33,075 nucleotides of DNA from Solirubrobacteraceae bacterium (lineage in GTDB: Bacteria; Actinomycetota; Thermoleophilia; Solirubrobacterales; Solirubrobacteraceae): assembly GCA_016462245.1 (NCBI GenBank), contig JAEMTR010000004.1, positions 1 to 33,075 on the forward strand, in the 5' to 3' direction. The position numbers and the translations under genes were made by a program. Numbering within the stretch: position 1 is the stretch's first letter; each line of letters starts with the position of its first letter. Below the pieces are notes generated by a model that was not told the origin of the DNA, did no database searches, and saw only the letters and a list, made by a program, of their open reading frames with translations. Shown piece by piece: positions 25,647 through 32,344 of the stretch.

Positions 25647-26134
25647 CAGGAATCAACGAAAAGGAACTCGCTATCACCGATCCGCAAGCGGTCGCCTTGG
25701 TGAAGCGGCTGAGGACCATTGACCGCCTCTTCATTGAGGAAGGTGCCGTTAGTTGAACCAAGGTCCTCGAGCACGACGCGGCCTCCCTGCAGCACGAGCC
25801 GTGCGTGAGCAGAAGAAGCGTAGGGATCATCGAGCCGGATCTCTGCCTGTTCGCCGCGGCCAAGCACAGCGCCGCCGGCAATCTCATACTCCATCCCGGG
25901 CGTATGGCCGGGCGCGCGCTCGACCACCAGTCGTGGGTCGCCGGGGCCGGAAGGCGCGGCGCCGGCCGTCAAGGCGCTGTGAATTCCAGTTGCGTCGGCC
26001 GGCGGCGGGCCGGCGACGCGCTGCTCATCTGGGCGGCGCAGATCACGCAGCGTGCTGCGAACGACCCAAGCGACAAAGAGAAAGAGAACAAGCAGGAAGG
26101 CGCCCTGCAGCACGATTGCCGTCGGCTGCAACAT
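25646..26134 (-). CDS. fhaB: FHA-domain membrane protein FhaB (FipA-like)
   Basis: 162 aa. One N-terminal helix (about 7-26), a Pro/Ala-rich linker (32-65), and an FHA domain (about 70-160) with GRGEQAEIRLDD (92-103), SSAHARL (108-114) and LGSTNGTFLN (125-134): the Gly-Arg, Ser-x-x-His and Asn-Gly residues that bind phosphothreonine are all present. In mycobacteria FhaB links the phosphorylated kinase targets to RodA/PbpA and the division machinery. It overlaps one base with each neighbour. Confidence 0.94.
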   Translation of the reverse strand: MLQPTAIVLQGAFLLVLFLFVAWVVRSTLRDLRRPDEQRVAGPPPADATGIHSALTAGAAPSGPGDPRLVVERAPGHTPGMEYEIAGGAVLGRGEQAEIRLDDPYASSAHARLVLQGGRVVLEDLGSTNGTFLNEEAVNGPQPLHQGDRLRIGDSEFLFVDS

Positions 26135-26880
26135 CAGCGCGCCTCAAAGTGGCCGCTTACCGGCCCCAGCTTGATCTGATCACCATTGCTCAGTCGCAAA
26201 GAGCCATCGACGCGGCCGCCGTTGACGACGACGCCGTTGGTCGAACCGAGGTCCTCAACGATCCAGCCTTGAACGTCATCGCAGAGGATCTGCGCGTGTT
26301 GGCGCGAGACGTCAGGGTTTGCCAGCACCACGTCGCAGGAGCTGCTGCGGCCGATCACTGCCCCGGCCGGGGAGATCGTGAAGCGCCTCCCTTCAGCCTC
26401 GAAGATTGCTCGCGACGGCATCGCCGCCAACGGTTCTCGCACCTGGGCTGAGTCCGGCGGCGCCACGGGCGGCGGCTCCTCGGGCGGCGGCTCCTCGGCG
26501 GGAATCTGATCGAGCCGCACGACGCGGGTTTCGATCCCGAATTCGCCAAGGCCAAGAGCTTCATCGACGCCAAATTCGATTACCGGACGAGAAACGAGCG
26601 TCAAGCGCTCGGAACGGGCATGCTCGAGCAGATGGCCGGCCAGTTCGTCGGCGACCTGATCCTCGACGCCCTCGTAACGGACGCGATCCTCGGGCGAGAG
26701 CCAGATCACGTACTCGTTTGGGGCGTAACTGCGTGAAAGCGAAACCTTGACGTTCTGATCCATCTCACGGGTCAGTCGGCGTGAGATCTCAACTGGGCCG
26801 ACTTCGGTGCGGAAAACGCGACCGAAAGTACCCTCGACGAGGCCGCTCAGTCGCTGCTCGAGATTACGTAGAACGCTCAT
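26134..26880 (-). CDS. fhaA: FhaA: DUF3662 plus FHA domain protein
   Basis: 248 aa. DUF3662 at about 1-120 (MSVLRNLEQRLSGLVEGTFGR, SRRLTREMDQ, YAPNEYVIWLSPED), a short Glu/Pro linker made of two EEPPP units (about 129-141), and a C-terminal FHA domain (about 160-247) with IGRSSSCDVVL, SRQHAQI and LGSTNGVVVNG. M. tuberculosis FhaA has the same two ends but a much longer linker; here the linker is only about 30 residues. FhaA binds the phosphorylated pseudokinase domain of MviN and so restrains peptidoglycan precursor flipping; that partner is not in this window. First gene of the tight operon; a -10-like TATCAT and an inverted repeat lie upstream. Confidence 0.94.
   Translation of the reverse strand: MSVLRNLEQRLSGLVEGTFGRVFRTEVGPVEISRRLTREMDQNVKVSLSRSYAPNEYVIWLSPEDRVRYEGVEDQVADELAGHLLEHARSERLTLVSRPVIEFGVDEALGLGEFGIETRVVRLDQIPAEEPPPEEPPPVAPPDSAQVREPLAAMPSRAIFEAEGRRFTISPAGAVIGRSSSCDVVLANPDVSRQHAQILCDDVQGWIVEDLGSTNGVVVNGGRVDGSLRLSNGDQIKLGPVSGHFEAR
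26466..26495 (-). repeat. two exact 15-nt tandem units in the fhaA linker
   Basis: On the plus strand CGGGCGGCGGCTCCT is repeated without change (26466-26480 and 26481-26495), encoding two EEPPP units. The identity suggests recent slippage that may alter linker length between strains. Confidence 0.75.
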
Positions 26881-26891
26881 AGTGGATGGCT

Positions 26892-26912
26892 CTTTACCGC
26901 GCGGCCGTAAAG
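26892..26912. promoter_or_regulatory. inverted repeat in the fhaA leader
   Basis: CTTTAC (26892-26897) and GTAAAG (26907-26912) form a perfect 6-bp inverted repeat with a 9-nt centre of only G and C. It lies between the -10-like TATCAT and the fhaA start, so it could be an operator or a hairpin in the mRNA leader. Confidence 0.4.
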
Positions 26913-26916
26913 GCTG

Positions 26917-26922
26917 ATGATA
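26917..26922 (-). promoter_or_regulatory. -10-like TATCAT of the fhaA-ddl operon
   Basis: TATCAT (five of six to TATAAT) on the minus strand. A start about 7 nt downstream would give a leader of roughly 30 nt for fhaA. The 108-bp gap 26881-26988 holds no gene. No strong -35 at the normal distance. Confidence 0.45.
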
Positions 26923-26988
26923 CGGCTTTAGCTACTCGTCCGACCATGCTACGGACTGGACCTGCCGCCGCGCCCAGGAGCCTCTTTT

Positions 26989-28734
26989 TCAGCGCTTTTC
27001 TCGCAGCGTCGCCGCCGCCAGCGCGACCAGTGCAGCGAGCGCGCTTCCAGCTACCAAGACGCCAACCTGCGGCATCTGCAGCGGCCAGTGCAGCGCCCCT
27101 GCGAGCAGAACGCTAGCCGTGCTCAGGGTCGCCGCCCAAAGCACGGCCGTTGCGAGCTGAACAGCTACGAGACGGGTCGCCATTATCAACGGCAGGATCG
27201 ATGCTGCGGCGGCCCAGATCAGCGCGACGAGTGGAACGCCGTGGGTGATAATCGCGATCACCGCTTCGCCACCGCCTGCGGCTGAGCCAGCCCAGCCGGC
27301 GGGCAGCGCGAGATCACCGAAGAGCAGCCGGCTGTTGGCGATCGGTTCAGCCAGCGCCAGCCACCAGAAGCCAAGACCGGCAAGCGCAGCGCGATGCTTG
27401 GCGCTGGCGCTGAAACCGGCGAACGCTGGGAAGGCGAGCGCCAAGCTGGCGAGTCCCAGCAGCGGCGCAAGAAATGGCAGCAGCCAGCTGCTCGGGCTGC
27501 GCCCCAGCAGCAGAATCGTCGGCGCCAGTGCCGCCCACAGCAGCACAGCCCAGCCCGGCACGCCAGCAACGACGAAGAAGGCGCTGAGCGCGATAGCGAC
27601 GATTAGCGCGCCAACCCGTGGCAGCAGCGCGACCGCCAGTACAGCGCAGATCACAGTCCAAAGCATCGGCAGCCGCGGCGCGGCGGCAATCGGCTCTAGT
27701 GCCAGCATCGACGCCACTACGAGCGCCGCCGCTGCGACTGCGGCAACCAGCCTCTGCGCTATGAAGAAGGACCGATCAAGGTGCTCTTGATCTGGATCGG
27801 CGAGCAGATCGTGCTGCTGATCCTGCTCGATTGCGACGATGTCGACCGCTCCGGCCGTGGTGTCGGTCTGCGGAAGCCCGTCGATCAAAGCTTCGCGAAG
27901 CTCCGCCAAGCTGCCGCGGTCGAGCTCCTCCGGCTGTACCGCCCAGTCGATCGCGTCACAGATCTGTTCCGGTAGCTCAGGCCGCAGGTGGTTCAGCGGT
28001 GGCAGCCTCGTACCAACCCGCCGCGCCGTTGCAGCAGCTCCCGGAGCGCGGATCGGGTTGACGCCGCTGAAAGCTTCATAGAGGACGAGCGCCAGCGAAT
28101 AGAGGTCGCTCTGGCCGCTGACCGGGCGCCCGTCCGCCTGCTCGGGGGCCATGTAGGCGAGCGTGCCAACGACATCGCCGGTGTGCGTCAGCGCATCATC
28201 GCCGGCAATCAATGCGATCCCAAAGTCGGTCAGTTTGACAATCCCAGCCTCGCCATCGGGGCGGTCGGGAATGATCACGTTGGCCGGTTTGATGTCACGG
28301 TGGATAACTCCGCGCGCATGGGCGTGATTGAGCGCGTCGCAGAGAGCGACGCCGATCCGCGCGACGTCGCGGTCGGACAGTTCGCCGGCTACGAGCCTCT
28401 CGCGCAGAGTCTTGCCGCGGACCAGTTCGGAGACTAGGTAGACCGCTTCGGCGTCGCGGCCAGCTTCGTGGAGGGCAACAATCCCAGGGTGGTTGAGTCG
28501 CGCAGCTGCGATCGCCTCGCGCTCGGCACGGGCCGCCATCGCCGGATCGTGAGCCTCTATTCGTTTGACGGCGACGACGCGATCGAGCCGCTCGTCTAAT
28601 GCCAGCCAAACGACGCCGAAAGCGCCGGCGCCGAGACGGCGCATCAATCGGTAGCGCTCAAGCACAACGGTCGCCGTAACCTCGCCCTCAGACGGCGGGT
28701 CATACTGAACGATCGTTGTGTCGACGGTATTCAC
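26989..28734 (-). CDS. Ser/Thr protein kinase with multi-pass C-terminal membrane domain
   Basis: 581 aa from a GTG start (MNTVDTTIVQYDPPSEGEV). Kinase domain 27-290: GAGAFGVVW (35-43), VAVK with K57, HRDIKPANV (145-153), TDFGIA (169-174), APEQA and SDLYSLALVLYEAFSG. After an acidic linker (300-320) the last 250 residues hold about 8-9 hydrophobic helices (for example 329-349, 356-371, 373-391, 394-411, 416-440, 447-463, 490-512, 515-545, 556-576) with short loops. No known sensor domain is seen. It sits upstream of fhaA, so it may fill the role of PknA, which is missing from its usual place. AGGAG lies 3 nt before the start. Confidence 0.9.
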   Translation of the reverse strand: MNTVDTTIVQYDPPSEGEVTATVVLERYRLMRRLGAGAFGVVWLALDERLDRVVAVKRIEAHDPAMAARAEREAIAAARLNHPGIVALHEAGRDAEAVYLVSELVRGKTLRERLVAGELSDRDVARIGVALCDALNHAHARGVIHRDIKPANVIIPDRPDGEAGIVKLTDFGIALIAGDDALTHTGDVVGTLAYMAPEQADGRPVSGQSDLYSLALVLYEAFSGVNPIRAPGAAATARRVGTRLPPLNHLRPELPEQICDAIDWAVQPEELDRGSLAELREALIDGLPQTDTTAGAVDIVAIEQDQQHDLLADPDQEHLDRSFFIAQRLVAAVAAAALVVASMLALEPIAAAPRLPMLWTVICAVLAVALLPRVGALIVAIALSAFFVVAGVPGWAVLLWAALAPTILLLGRSPSSWLLPFLAPLLGLASLALAFPAFAGFSASAKHRAALAGLGFWWLALAEPIANSRLLFGDLALPAGWAGSAAGGGEAVIAIITHGVPLVALIWAAAASILPLIMATRLVAVQLATAVLWAATLSTASVLLAGALHWPLQMPQVGVLVAGSALAALVALAAATLREKR

Positions 28735-28878
28735 TAGCTCCTACATTCTGCGTGATTGGCGCGCTGCCTGCCGCAGTACCGAAGCGGTGAATTTGCGAGC
28801 AAACTTGCACTGCGACCGATTTTCAGCTTTCGTAGTCATACTTCGCACTCGCGGTCTACCAACGCCGTGTCCTTAACT
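28735..28878. promoter_or_regulatory. divergent control region between the multi-pass kinase and the CARDB-like gene
   Basis: 144 bp without a gene. On the minus strand CAGAAT (28745-28750) lies 10 nt before the kinase GTG, and AGGAG (28736-28740) is next to it. A near-perfect palindrome TTTGCGAGCAAA (28792-28803) lies in the middle and could be an operator. No convincing -10 is placed for the rightward gene; TTGCAC at about 28805 is a weak -35 candidate. Confidence 0.35.
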
Positions 28879-30006
28879 GTGTCTTTCTTCGACGACGAGC
28901 CAACTCGAGTTAGTTCCGCCCCGCGGCGCCCGGCCGAGCCGCGCCGTCCTGCCACGCCCGCAGACGAGACCCCCCCAGGCGACCGTCAGACGCTGCGCAC
29001 ACGCCAAGCGATCGCAATCGGCGTCGGCGTAATCCTCTTGCTGATCATCATCTTTGGCGTCAAGGGCTGCCTCGACAGCGCCAGCGAAAGCGCGCTAAAG
29101 GATTACAACCGCAACGTTTCGGCGATTGTCGCCGACTCCAACAACCAAGTAATGGCGCCATTCTTCAAGCTGCTCAGCGGCGGCACGGCAGGAGCCGCAG
29201 CTGGCGACCTGCAGGTTCAGATCAACCAGATCCGCCTCGCCGCCGAGGAAGACGGCAAGCGCGCTAACGAACTTGACATTCCGGGCGAGATGCGTGACGC
29301 GCAGCAGAACTTGATGCTGACGCTCGACCTTCGCTCCGGAGCGCTTACAAAGATTGCCGAGCTACTGCCAAAAGCACAAGGAACCGGCCAGGCGGCCGAA
29401 ACAGCGACGAATGAGATCGCCGGACAGATGCAGGCATTTCTCGCTTCAGACGTCGTCTACTCGCAGCGCACCGCACCGCTGATCAAGCAGGCGCTCGACA
29501 GCGCTGGCATCACCGGCCAGACGATCGAGCCGAGCCAGTCGCTCCCTGGCTACACCTGGCTGGCACCGAGCACGGTCGCGGCAGCGATCGGCGGTCAAGC
29601 TGGTGCTGGAACGACCGATGGCGCGGTCGCCCCAGGCCTCCACGGCCACGCGATCACCAGCACGTCGATCGCCGGCACCGAACTTCAGCCTTCCCCGGCG
29701 GCCAACAAGGTCACCGCTACGCCGCCGGTCGCTGTCACCGTCAAACTGCTCAACGGTGGTGAAAGCGACGAGAAGAACGTAACCGTCACGGTCACTCTCA
29801 CCGCTCCAGGAGCCAAGCCTATAACGGCGAAGAAGGTCGTCAATCTGACCGCCGCCGGTTCCGAAACCGATGTCGCGATTGCGTTGCCTTCCGCGCCTGC
29901 CAGCGGAACTGCCGCCACGCTGACGGTGAAGGTCGACCCCGTTCCGGGCGAGACCGGCACCGACAACAACGAAGCGACCTACACGGTTCTCTTCGCCGGC
30001 GGTTGA
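28879..30006 (+). CDS. single-pass membrane protein with C-terminal CARDB-like domain
   Basis: 375 aa from GTG 28879 (MSFFDDEPTR); the longer reading from 28756 adds 41 poor residues and crosses the palindrome in the divergent region. A Pro/Arg-rich cytoplasmic head (1-42), one helix (43-62, IAIGVGVILLLIIIFG), a helical outer domain (about 70-220, NRNVSAIVADSNNQVMAPFF, then QINQIRLAAEEDGKRANEL), and a beta-rich C-terminal domain (about 275-375) with AVTVKLLNGGESDEKNV and VDPVPGETGTDNNEATY, the CARDB/adhesion-type Ig pattern. It probably has an outer structural or binding role; no enzyme motif is seen. Divergent from the multi-pass kinase, which may regulate or phosphorylate the Ser/Thr-containing cytoplasmic head. 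Confidence 0.75.
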   Translation: MSFFDDEPTRVSSAPRRPAEPRRPATPADETPPGDRQTLRTRQAIAIGVGVILLLIIIFGVKGCLDSASESALKDYNRNVSAIVADSNNQVMAPFFKLLSGGTAGAAAGDLQVQINQIRLAAEEDGKRANELDIPGEMRDAQQNLMLTLDLRSGALTKIAELLPKAQGTGQAAETATNEIAGQMQAFLASDVVYSQRTAPLIKQALDSAGITGQTIEPSQSLPGYTWLAPSTVAAAIGGQAGAGTTDGAVAPGLHGHAITSTSIAGTELQPSPAANKVTATPPVAVTVKLLNGGESDEKNVTVTVTLTAPGAKPITAKKVVNLTAAGSETDVAIALPSAPASGTAATLTVKVDPVPGETGTDNNEATYTVLFAGG

Positions 30007-30022
30007 TAGCCCCTCGCGGGTC

Positions 30023-30028
30023 TATCCT
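30023..30028 (+). promoter_or_regulatory. -10-like TATCCT of the DUF4446 gene
   Basis: TATCCT ends 9 nt before the GTG at 30038 in a 31-bp gap, with no Shine-Dalgarno. It suggests that DUF4446 and pheA can be made from a nearly leaderless mRNA. TTGATA upstream is only 14 nt away, too close for a normal -35. Confidence 0.4.
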
Positions 30029-30037
30029 CTGCGCAGC

Positions 30038-30559
30038 GTGAATTCTCTTAACAGCAACGCGGGACTAATCGCTGTAATCGCTGCCGCAATCGCAGTGGTT
30101 GCCTTGGTCGCCGTGGTCGTCGCGCTGAGCAGGCTGCGCAGCTTACGACGCGATCAGAAGCTTGTGATCGGCGAGAGCGAGCGCGACATCACGGCCCACG
30201 CCGCCGAGCTTGAACGTCAGTTCGTCGCACTCCACGATCATTTGATTGACATTGCGACCGGCCTCGAAGGCCGCGTGAGCGCCGCGGAGACGCGACTCGA
30301 CGGTGCGATTAACCATCGGGCAGTCGTTCGATACGACGCCTATAACGAGCTCTCTGGCCATCAGTCGGTCTCAATCGCCTTGCTCGATGCGCACCGCTCA
30401 GGCGTAGTTATCTCTTCGATTCAGCACCGCGACCAGACGCGCTTCTACGTGCGGCAGGTTGAGCGCGGCAAGGGCACCGTCGAACTCTCGCCCGAGGAGC
30501 AGCAGGCCGTTGACGGCGCGATCGCCGGCGAATTGCTCGACCTCGCTGAGAGCGCCTGA
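30038..30559 (+). CDS. DUF4446 family membrane protein
   Basis: 173 aa from GTG 30038. One N-terminal helix (about 8-30), a coiled-coil-like stretch (35-90, ESERDITAHAAELERQFVALHDHL ... AAETRLDGAINHR), then the conserved DUF4446 core VVRYDAYNELSGHQSVSIALLD (about 95-116), GVVISSIQHRDQTRFYVRQVERG and LSPEEQQAVDGAI. The function is unknown; the family is common in Firmicutes and Actinobacteria. Its stop overlaps the pheA start by one base (TGATG), so the two are co-translated although no shared function is known. Confidence 0.9.
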   Translation: MNSLNSNAGLIAVIAAAIAVVALVAVVVALSRLRSLRRDQKLVIGESERDITAHAAELERQFVALHDHLIDIATGLEGRVSAAETRLDGAINHRAVVRYDAYNELSGHQSVSIALLDAHRSGVVISSIQHRDQTRFYVRQVERGKGTVELSPEEQQAVDGAIAGELLDLAESA

Positions 30560-31407
30560 TGCGCGTCGGTTATCTCGGCCCAGCGGGAACTTTCAGCGAG
30601 CAAGCGATGCACCAGTCGCTGGAACTGGCAGGGCTCGACGGCGAGGCCGAGATCGTCGCGCTGACAACCGTCCACGATGTCGTTAGCGCGGTTCAGGAGG
30701 GAACGGTTGAACGCGCGATCGCGCCAATTGAGAACTCTGTTGAGGGTGGCGTCAACGAGGTCATTGACGCGCTCGTCCACGATGCCCCCGATGTGTCGAT
30801 CATCGGTGAGTACGTGCTCGAGATCAATCCCTGCCTGATCGCCCGCGAGGGCACAGAGCTAAGCGCAGTCACGACCGTCTATTCGCACCCGCAGCCGCTA
30901 GCCCAATGCGCTTCGTTCCTGCGCCGTGAGCTGCCCGGGGCGAAGCTTGAAGCCAGCAACTCAACGGCAGCGGCAGTCGAGCAGGTGCTCAGTAGTGATC
31001 TTGCGGCGGCCGCGCTCGCCAGCCCGGCGGCGGCGATGCACAGCGGCGCAGTCGTGCTCGCCGAGTCGGTCGCCGACCATGACCTGCTGGCAACCCGCTT
31101 CATCTGGCTCTCGCGCTCGGTAAGCGAGCCACCAAGCGAGGGCCAGGCAGGCAAGAGCGCGATCATCTTTTCTGGCGCTGGCGACGGCTCGCCGGGGTGG
31201 CTATTGGACTGCCTCTCGGAATTCGCCAGCAGGTCGATCAACCTGACTCGAATTGAATCGAGGCCTGCGCGGCTCGAGCTTGGCCAATACATCTTCCTGA
31301 TCGACATCGATGGACGAGTCGACGCAGCAGGGCCAGCCGCCGACGCTCTTGGCGGGCTGGGCGAGCACTGCCAGCAGCTTCGCGTTCTCGGCAGCTACCC
31401 GGTTTAA
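30559..31407 (+). CDS. pheA: prephenate dehydratase
   Basis: 282 aa. It converts prephenate to phenylpyruvate in phenylalanine synthesis. The catalytic domain (1-185) shows YLGPAGTFSE (5-14), PIENSVEGGVNEVID (56-70), SHPQPLAQCASFL (109-121), NSTAAAVEQV and the ATRF motif (178-181) needed for activity. An ACT domain (about 200-282) with IESRPAR (232-238) should bind phenylalanine for feedback inhibition. No chorismate mutase domain is fused. Length is normal for a monofunctional enzyme. Confidence 0.96.
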   Translation: MRVGYLGPAGTFSEQAMHQSLELAGLDGEAEIVALTTVHDVVSAVQEGTVERAIAPIENSVEGGVNEVIDALVHDAPDVSIIGEYVLEINPCLIAREGTELSAVTTVYSHPQPLAQCASFLRRELPGAKLEASNSTAAAVEQVLSSDLAAAALASPAAAMHSGAVVLAESVADHDLLATRFIWLSRSVSEPPSEGQAGKSAIIFSGAGDGSPGWLLDCLSEFASRSINLTRIESRPARLELGQYIFLIDIDGRVDAAGPAADALGGLGEHCQQLRVLGSYPV

Positions 31408-31432
31408 GAGCGAAGATAGTTGGCGGCTGCGC

Positions 31433-31452
31433 GCTAGCGGCATTGCGCTAGC
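31433..31452. promoter_or_regulatory. inverted repeat between pheA and the HNH gene
   Basis: GCTAGCG (31433-31439) and CGCTAGC (31446-31452) form a 7-bp stem with loop GCATTG; an alternative fold pairs CGGCT (31424-31428) with AGCCG (31450-31454). No T run follows, so it is not a classical intrinsic terminator. It overlaps the -35 area of the HNH promoter candidate and could be an operator. Confidence 0.4.
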
Positions 31453-31467
31453 CGTCGGGCTCGCAGT

Positions 31468-31473
31468 TAGACT
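31468..31473 (+). promoter_or_regulatory. -10-like TAGACT of the HNH gene
   Basis: TAGACT ends 14 nt before ATG 31488, giving a leader of about 7 nt without a Shine-Dalgarno. TTGCGC at 31443-31448 is a possible -35 with a 19-nt spacer. Confidence 0.35.
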
Positions 31474-31487
31474 CGCGGGCGAGTGAG

Positions 31488-32066
31488 ATGAAGACTCTGA
31501 CCGCATCAGCCCCCGCCCTGCCCGCGCCGCCGATCGCGCGCGATCGGCCGCTGCGCGATCTTGGCCGCGTCCTAGTTCTGAACGCGACCTATGAACCGAT
31601 CAACGTCTGCTCCGTCCGCCGCGCCGCCGTTTTGCTGCTGAAGGAGAAGGCCGACATGATCGAGCGAAGCGACGGCGAGCTGCGCTCTGAGCGACGCGTG
31701 CTGGCGCGCCCGATCGTGATCAAACTTCGCGTCTACGCAAACGTTCCGCGCGATAGCTCGAAGCGCAAGATCACGCGGCGGGCTGTCTTCGCGCGCGATG
31801 GATGGGCCTGCCAGTACTGCGGCACGCGCGCCAACTTGACGGTCGATCACGTGATTCCCCGCTCCAAGGGTGGACTCTCAACTTGGGAGAACATCGTCGC
31901 CTCCTGCGCTCCCTGCAACCGGCGCAAGGCCGACCGTCTGCCGGCTCAGATCAACATGCATCCGCGCAAGGCTCCGCGCGTCCCTGGGGCGCACGTTTTC
32001 ATCACCGTCGCCGCGCAGAAGATTCCCCCGGCTTGGCTCCAGTGGCTCCCTGCTGAAGTGGCGTAA
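31488..32066 (+). CDS. HNH endonuclease family protein
   Basis: 192 aa. The N-terminal part (28-85: VLVLNATYEPINVCSVRRAAVLLL, VLARPIVIKLRVY) is the conserved lead found in a widespread bacterial HNH family. The HNH domain has CQYCG (108-112), LTVDHVIPRSKGG (117-129; H121 and neighbours form the metal/nucleic-acid site) and CAPCNRRKADR (140-150), so both zinc-binding CxxC pairs are present and the domain looks intact. It is a single-copy housekeeping-type member rather than an intron or phage enzyme; its cellular role in this family is not established. It stands alone between pheA and the RNA locus, with its own candidate promoter. Confidence 0.9.
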   Translation: MKTLTASAPALPAPPIARDRPLRDLGRVLVLNATYEPINVCSVRRAAVLLLKEKADMIERSDGELRSERRVLARPIVIKLRVYANVPRDSSKRKITRRAVFARDGWACQYCGTRANLTVDHVIPRSKGGLSTWENIVASCAPCNRRKADRLPAQINMHPRKAPRVPGAHVFITVAAQKIPPAWLQWLPAEVA

Positions 32067-32083
32067 TCGCCATCCCTGAGTCC

Positions 32084-32092
32084 TGCTAGATT
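32084..32092 (+). promoter_or_regulatory. extended -10 (TGCTAGATT) of the RNA locus
   Basis: TAGATT (32087-32092) is preceded by TGC, the extended -10 form. It starts 20 nt after the HNH stop. Transcription would begin near 32098-32100. No good -35 is seen, which fits an extended -10 promoter. Confidence 0.5.
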
Positions 32093-32104
32093 CCGCGATA
32101 CCAG

Positions 32105-32120
32105 AGAAAGGGGGTGGTCC
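32105..32120 (+). other. 16-nt complement of the 16S rRNA 3' end
   Basis: AGAAAGGGGGTGGTCC differs from AGAAAGGAGGTGATCC (the reverse complement of the usual actinobacterial 16S 3' end, known and not in this window) at two positions, both A to G, which keep pairing as G-U. A normal Shine-Dalgarno uses 4-6 of these bases. A second, shorter match GGAGGTGA lies at 32152-32159. The nearest ATG is 18 nt after the GGGGGT core, longer than usual for a ribosome-binding site. Confidence 0.6.
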
Positions 32121-32309
32121 AAATCGAAAAACCAATGTTTTCCGGGACCCTGGAGGTGACCGGCCGCTAGCGCGGTTGGCTGGACCCGCTAAGCGGAATC
32201 CAATCCGGGACACCGTTGGCCGATTCGCCGGAGCTGGTCCCCCCGGCCGCCCGCATAAGTTGCGAGTGAAGAACGACCGGCCGATTTAAATTCAGTCAGC
32301 AGTTGGGAA

Positions 32310-32344
32310 GGGCGTCGGGTTTATATCCGGCGCCCTTTTCTTTT
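32310..32344 (+). terminator. intrinsic terminator of the RNA locus
   Basis: GGGCGTCGG (32310-32318) pairs with CCGGCGCCC (32327-32335), nine pairs including one U-G, loop of 8 nt, followed by TTTTCTTTT. It acts rightward; read leftward for gyrA the tail after the stem is TTCCC, so it is weak in that direction. Confidence 0.88.

Larger units (their letters stand above)
32098..32344 (+). ncRNA. candidate structured RNA of about 245 nt (unknown class)
   Basis: The 286-bp gap between the HNH gene and gyrA has no convincing protein gene but a -10-like element, a set of hairpins and an intrinsic terminator, all on the plus strand. Hairpins seen: CCGGCCGC-TAGC-GCGGTTGG (32160-32179, eight pairs with two G-U); TGGA/TCCA enclosing CCGC-TAA-GCGG (32181-32202); GGGAC (32207-32211) with GTCCC (32237-32241); CGGCCG at 32244-32249 with CGGCCG at 32278-32283; then the terminator. 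AGAAAGGGGGTGGTCC (32105-32120) can pair along its length with the 16S 3' end. A tiny frame MFSGTLEVTGR (32135-32170) stops in the first hairpin loop. I do not recognise tmRNA, RNase P, SRP, 6S or a known riboswitch. A small mRNA with a coding leader is the main alternative. Confidence 0.5.

Noticed and set aside
25753..26451. 232-codon rightward open frame
   Set aside because: It is antisense to fhaB and fhaA, Arg-rich, without domain features; both FHA genes are certain.
32089..32200. Perfect 8-bp pairing GATTCCGC (32089-32096) with GCGGAATC (32193-32200) in the RNA locus
   Set aside because: The left arm overlaps the -10 element, so most of it would not be in the transcript; it competes with a local hairpin at 32181-32202. 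Kept only as a possibility if the transcript begins earlier.
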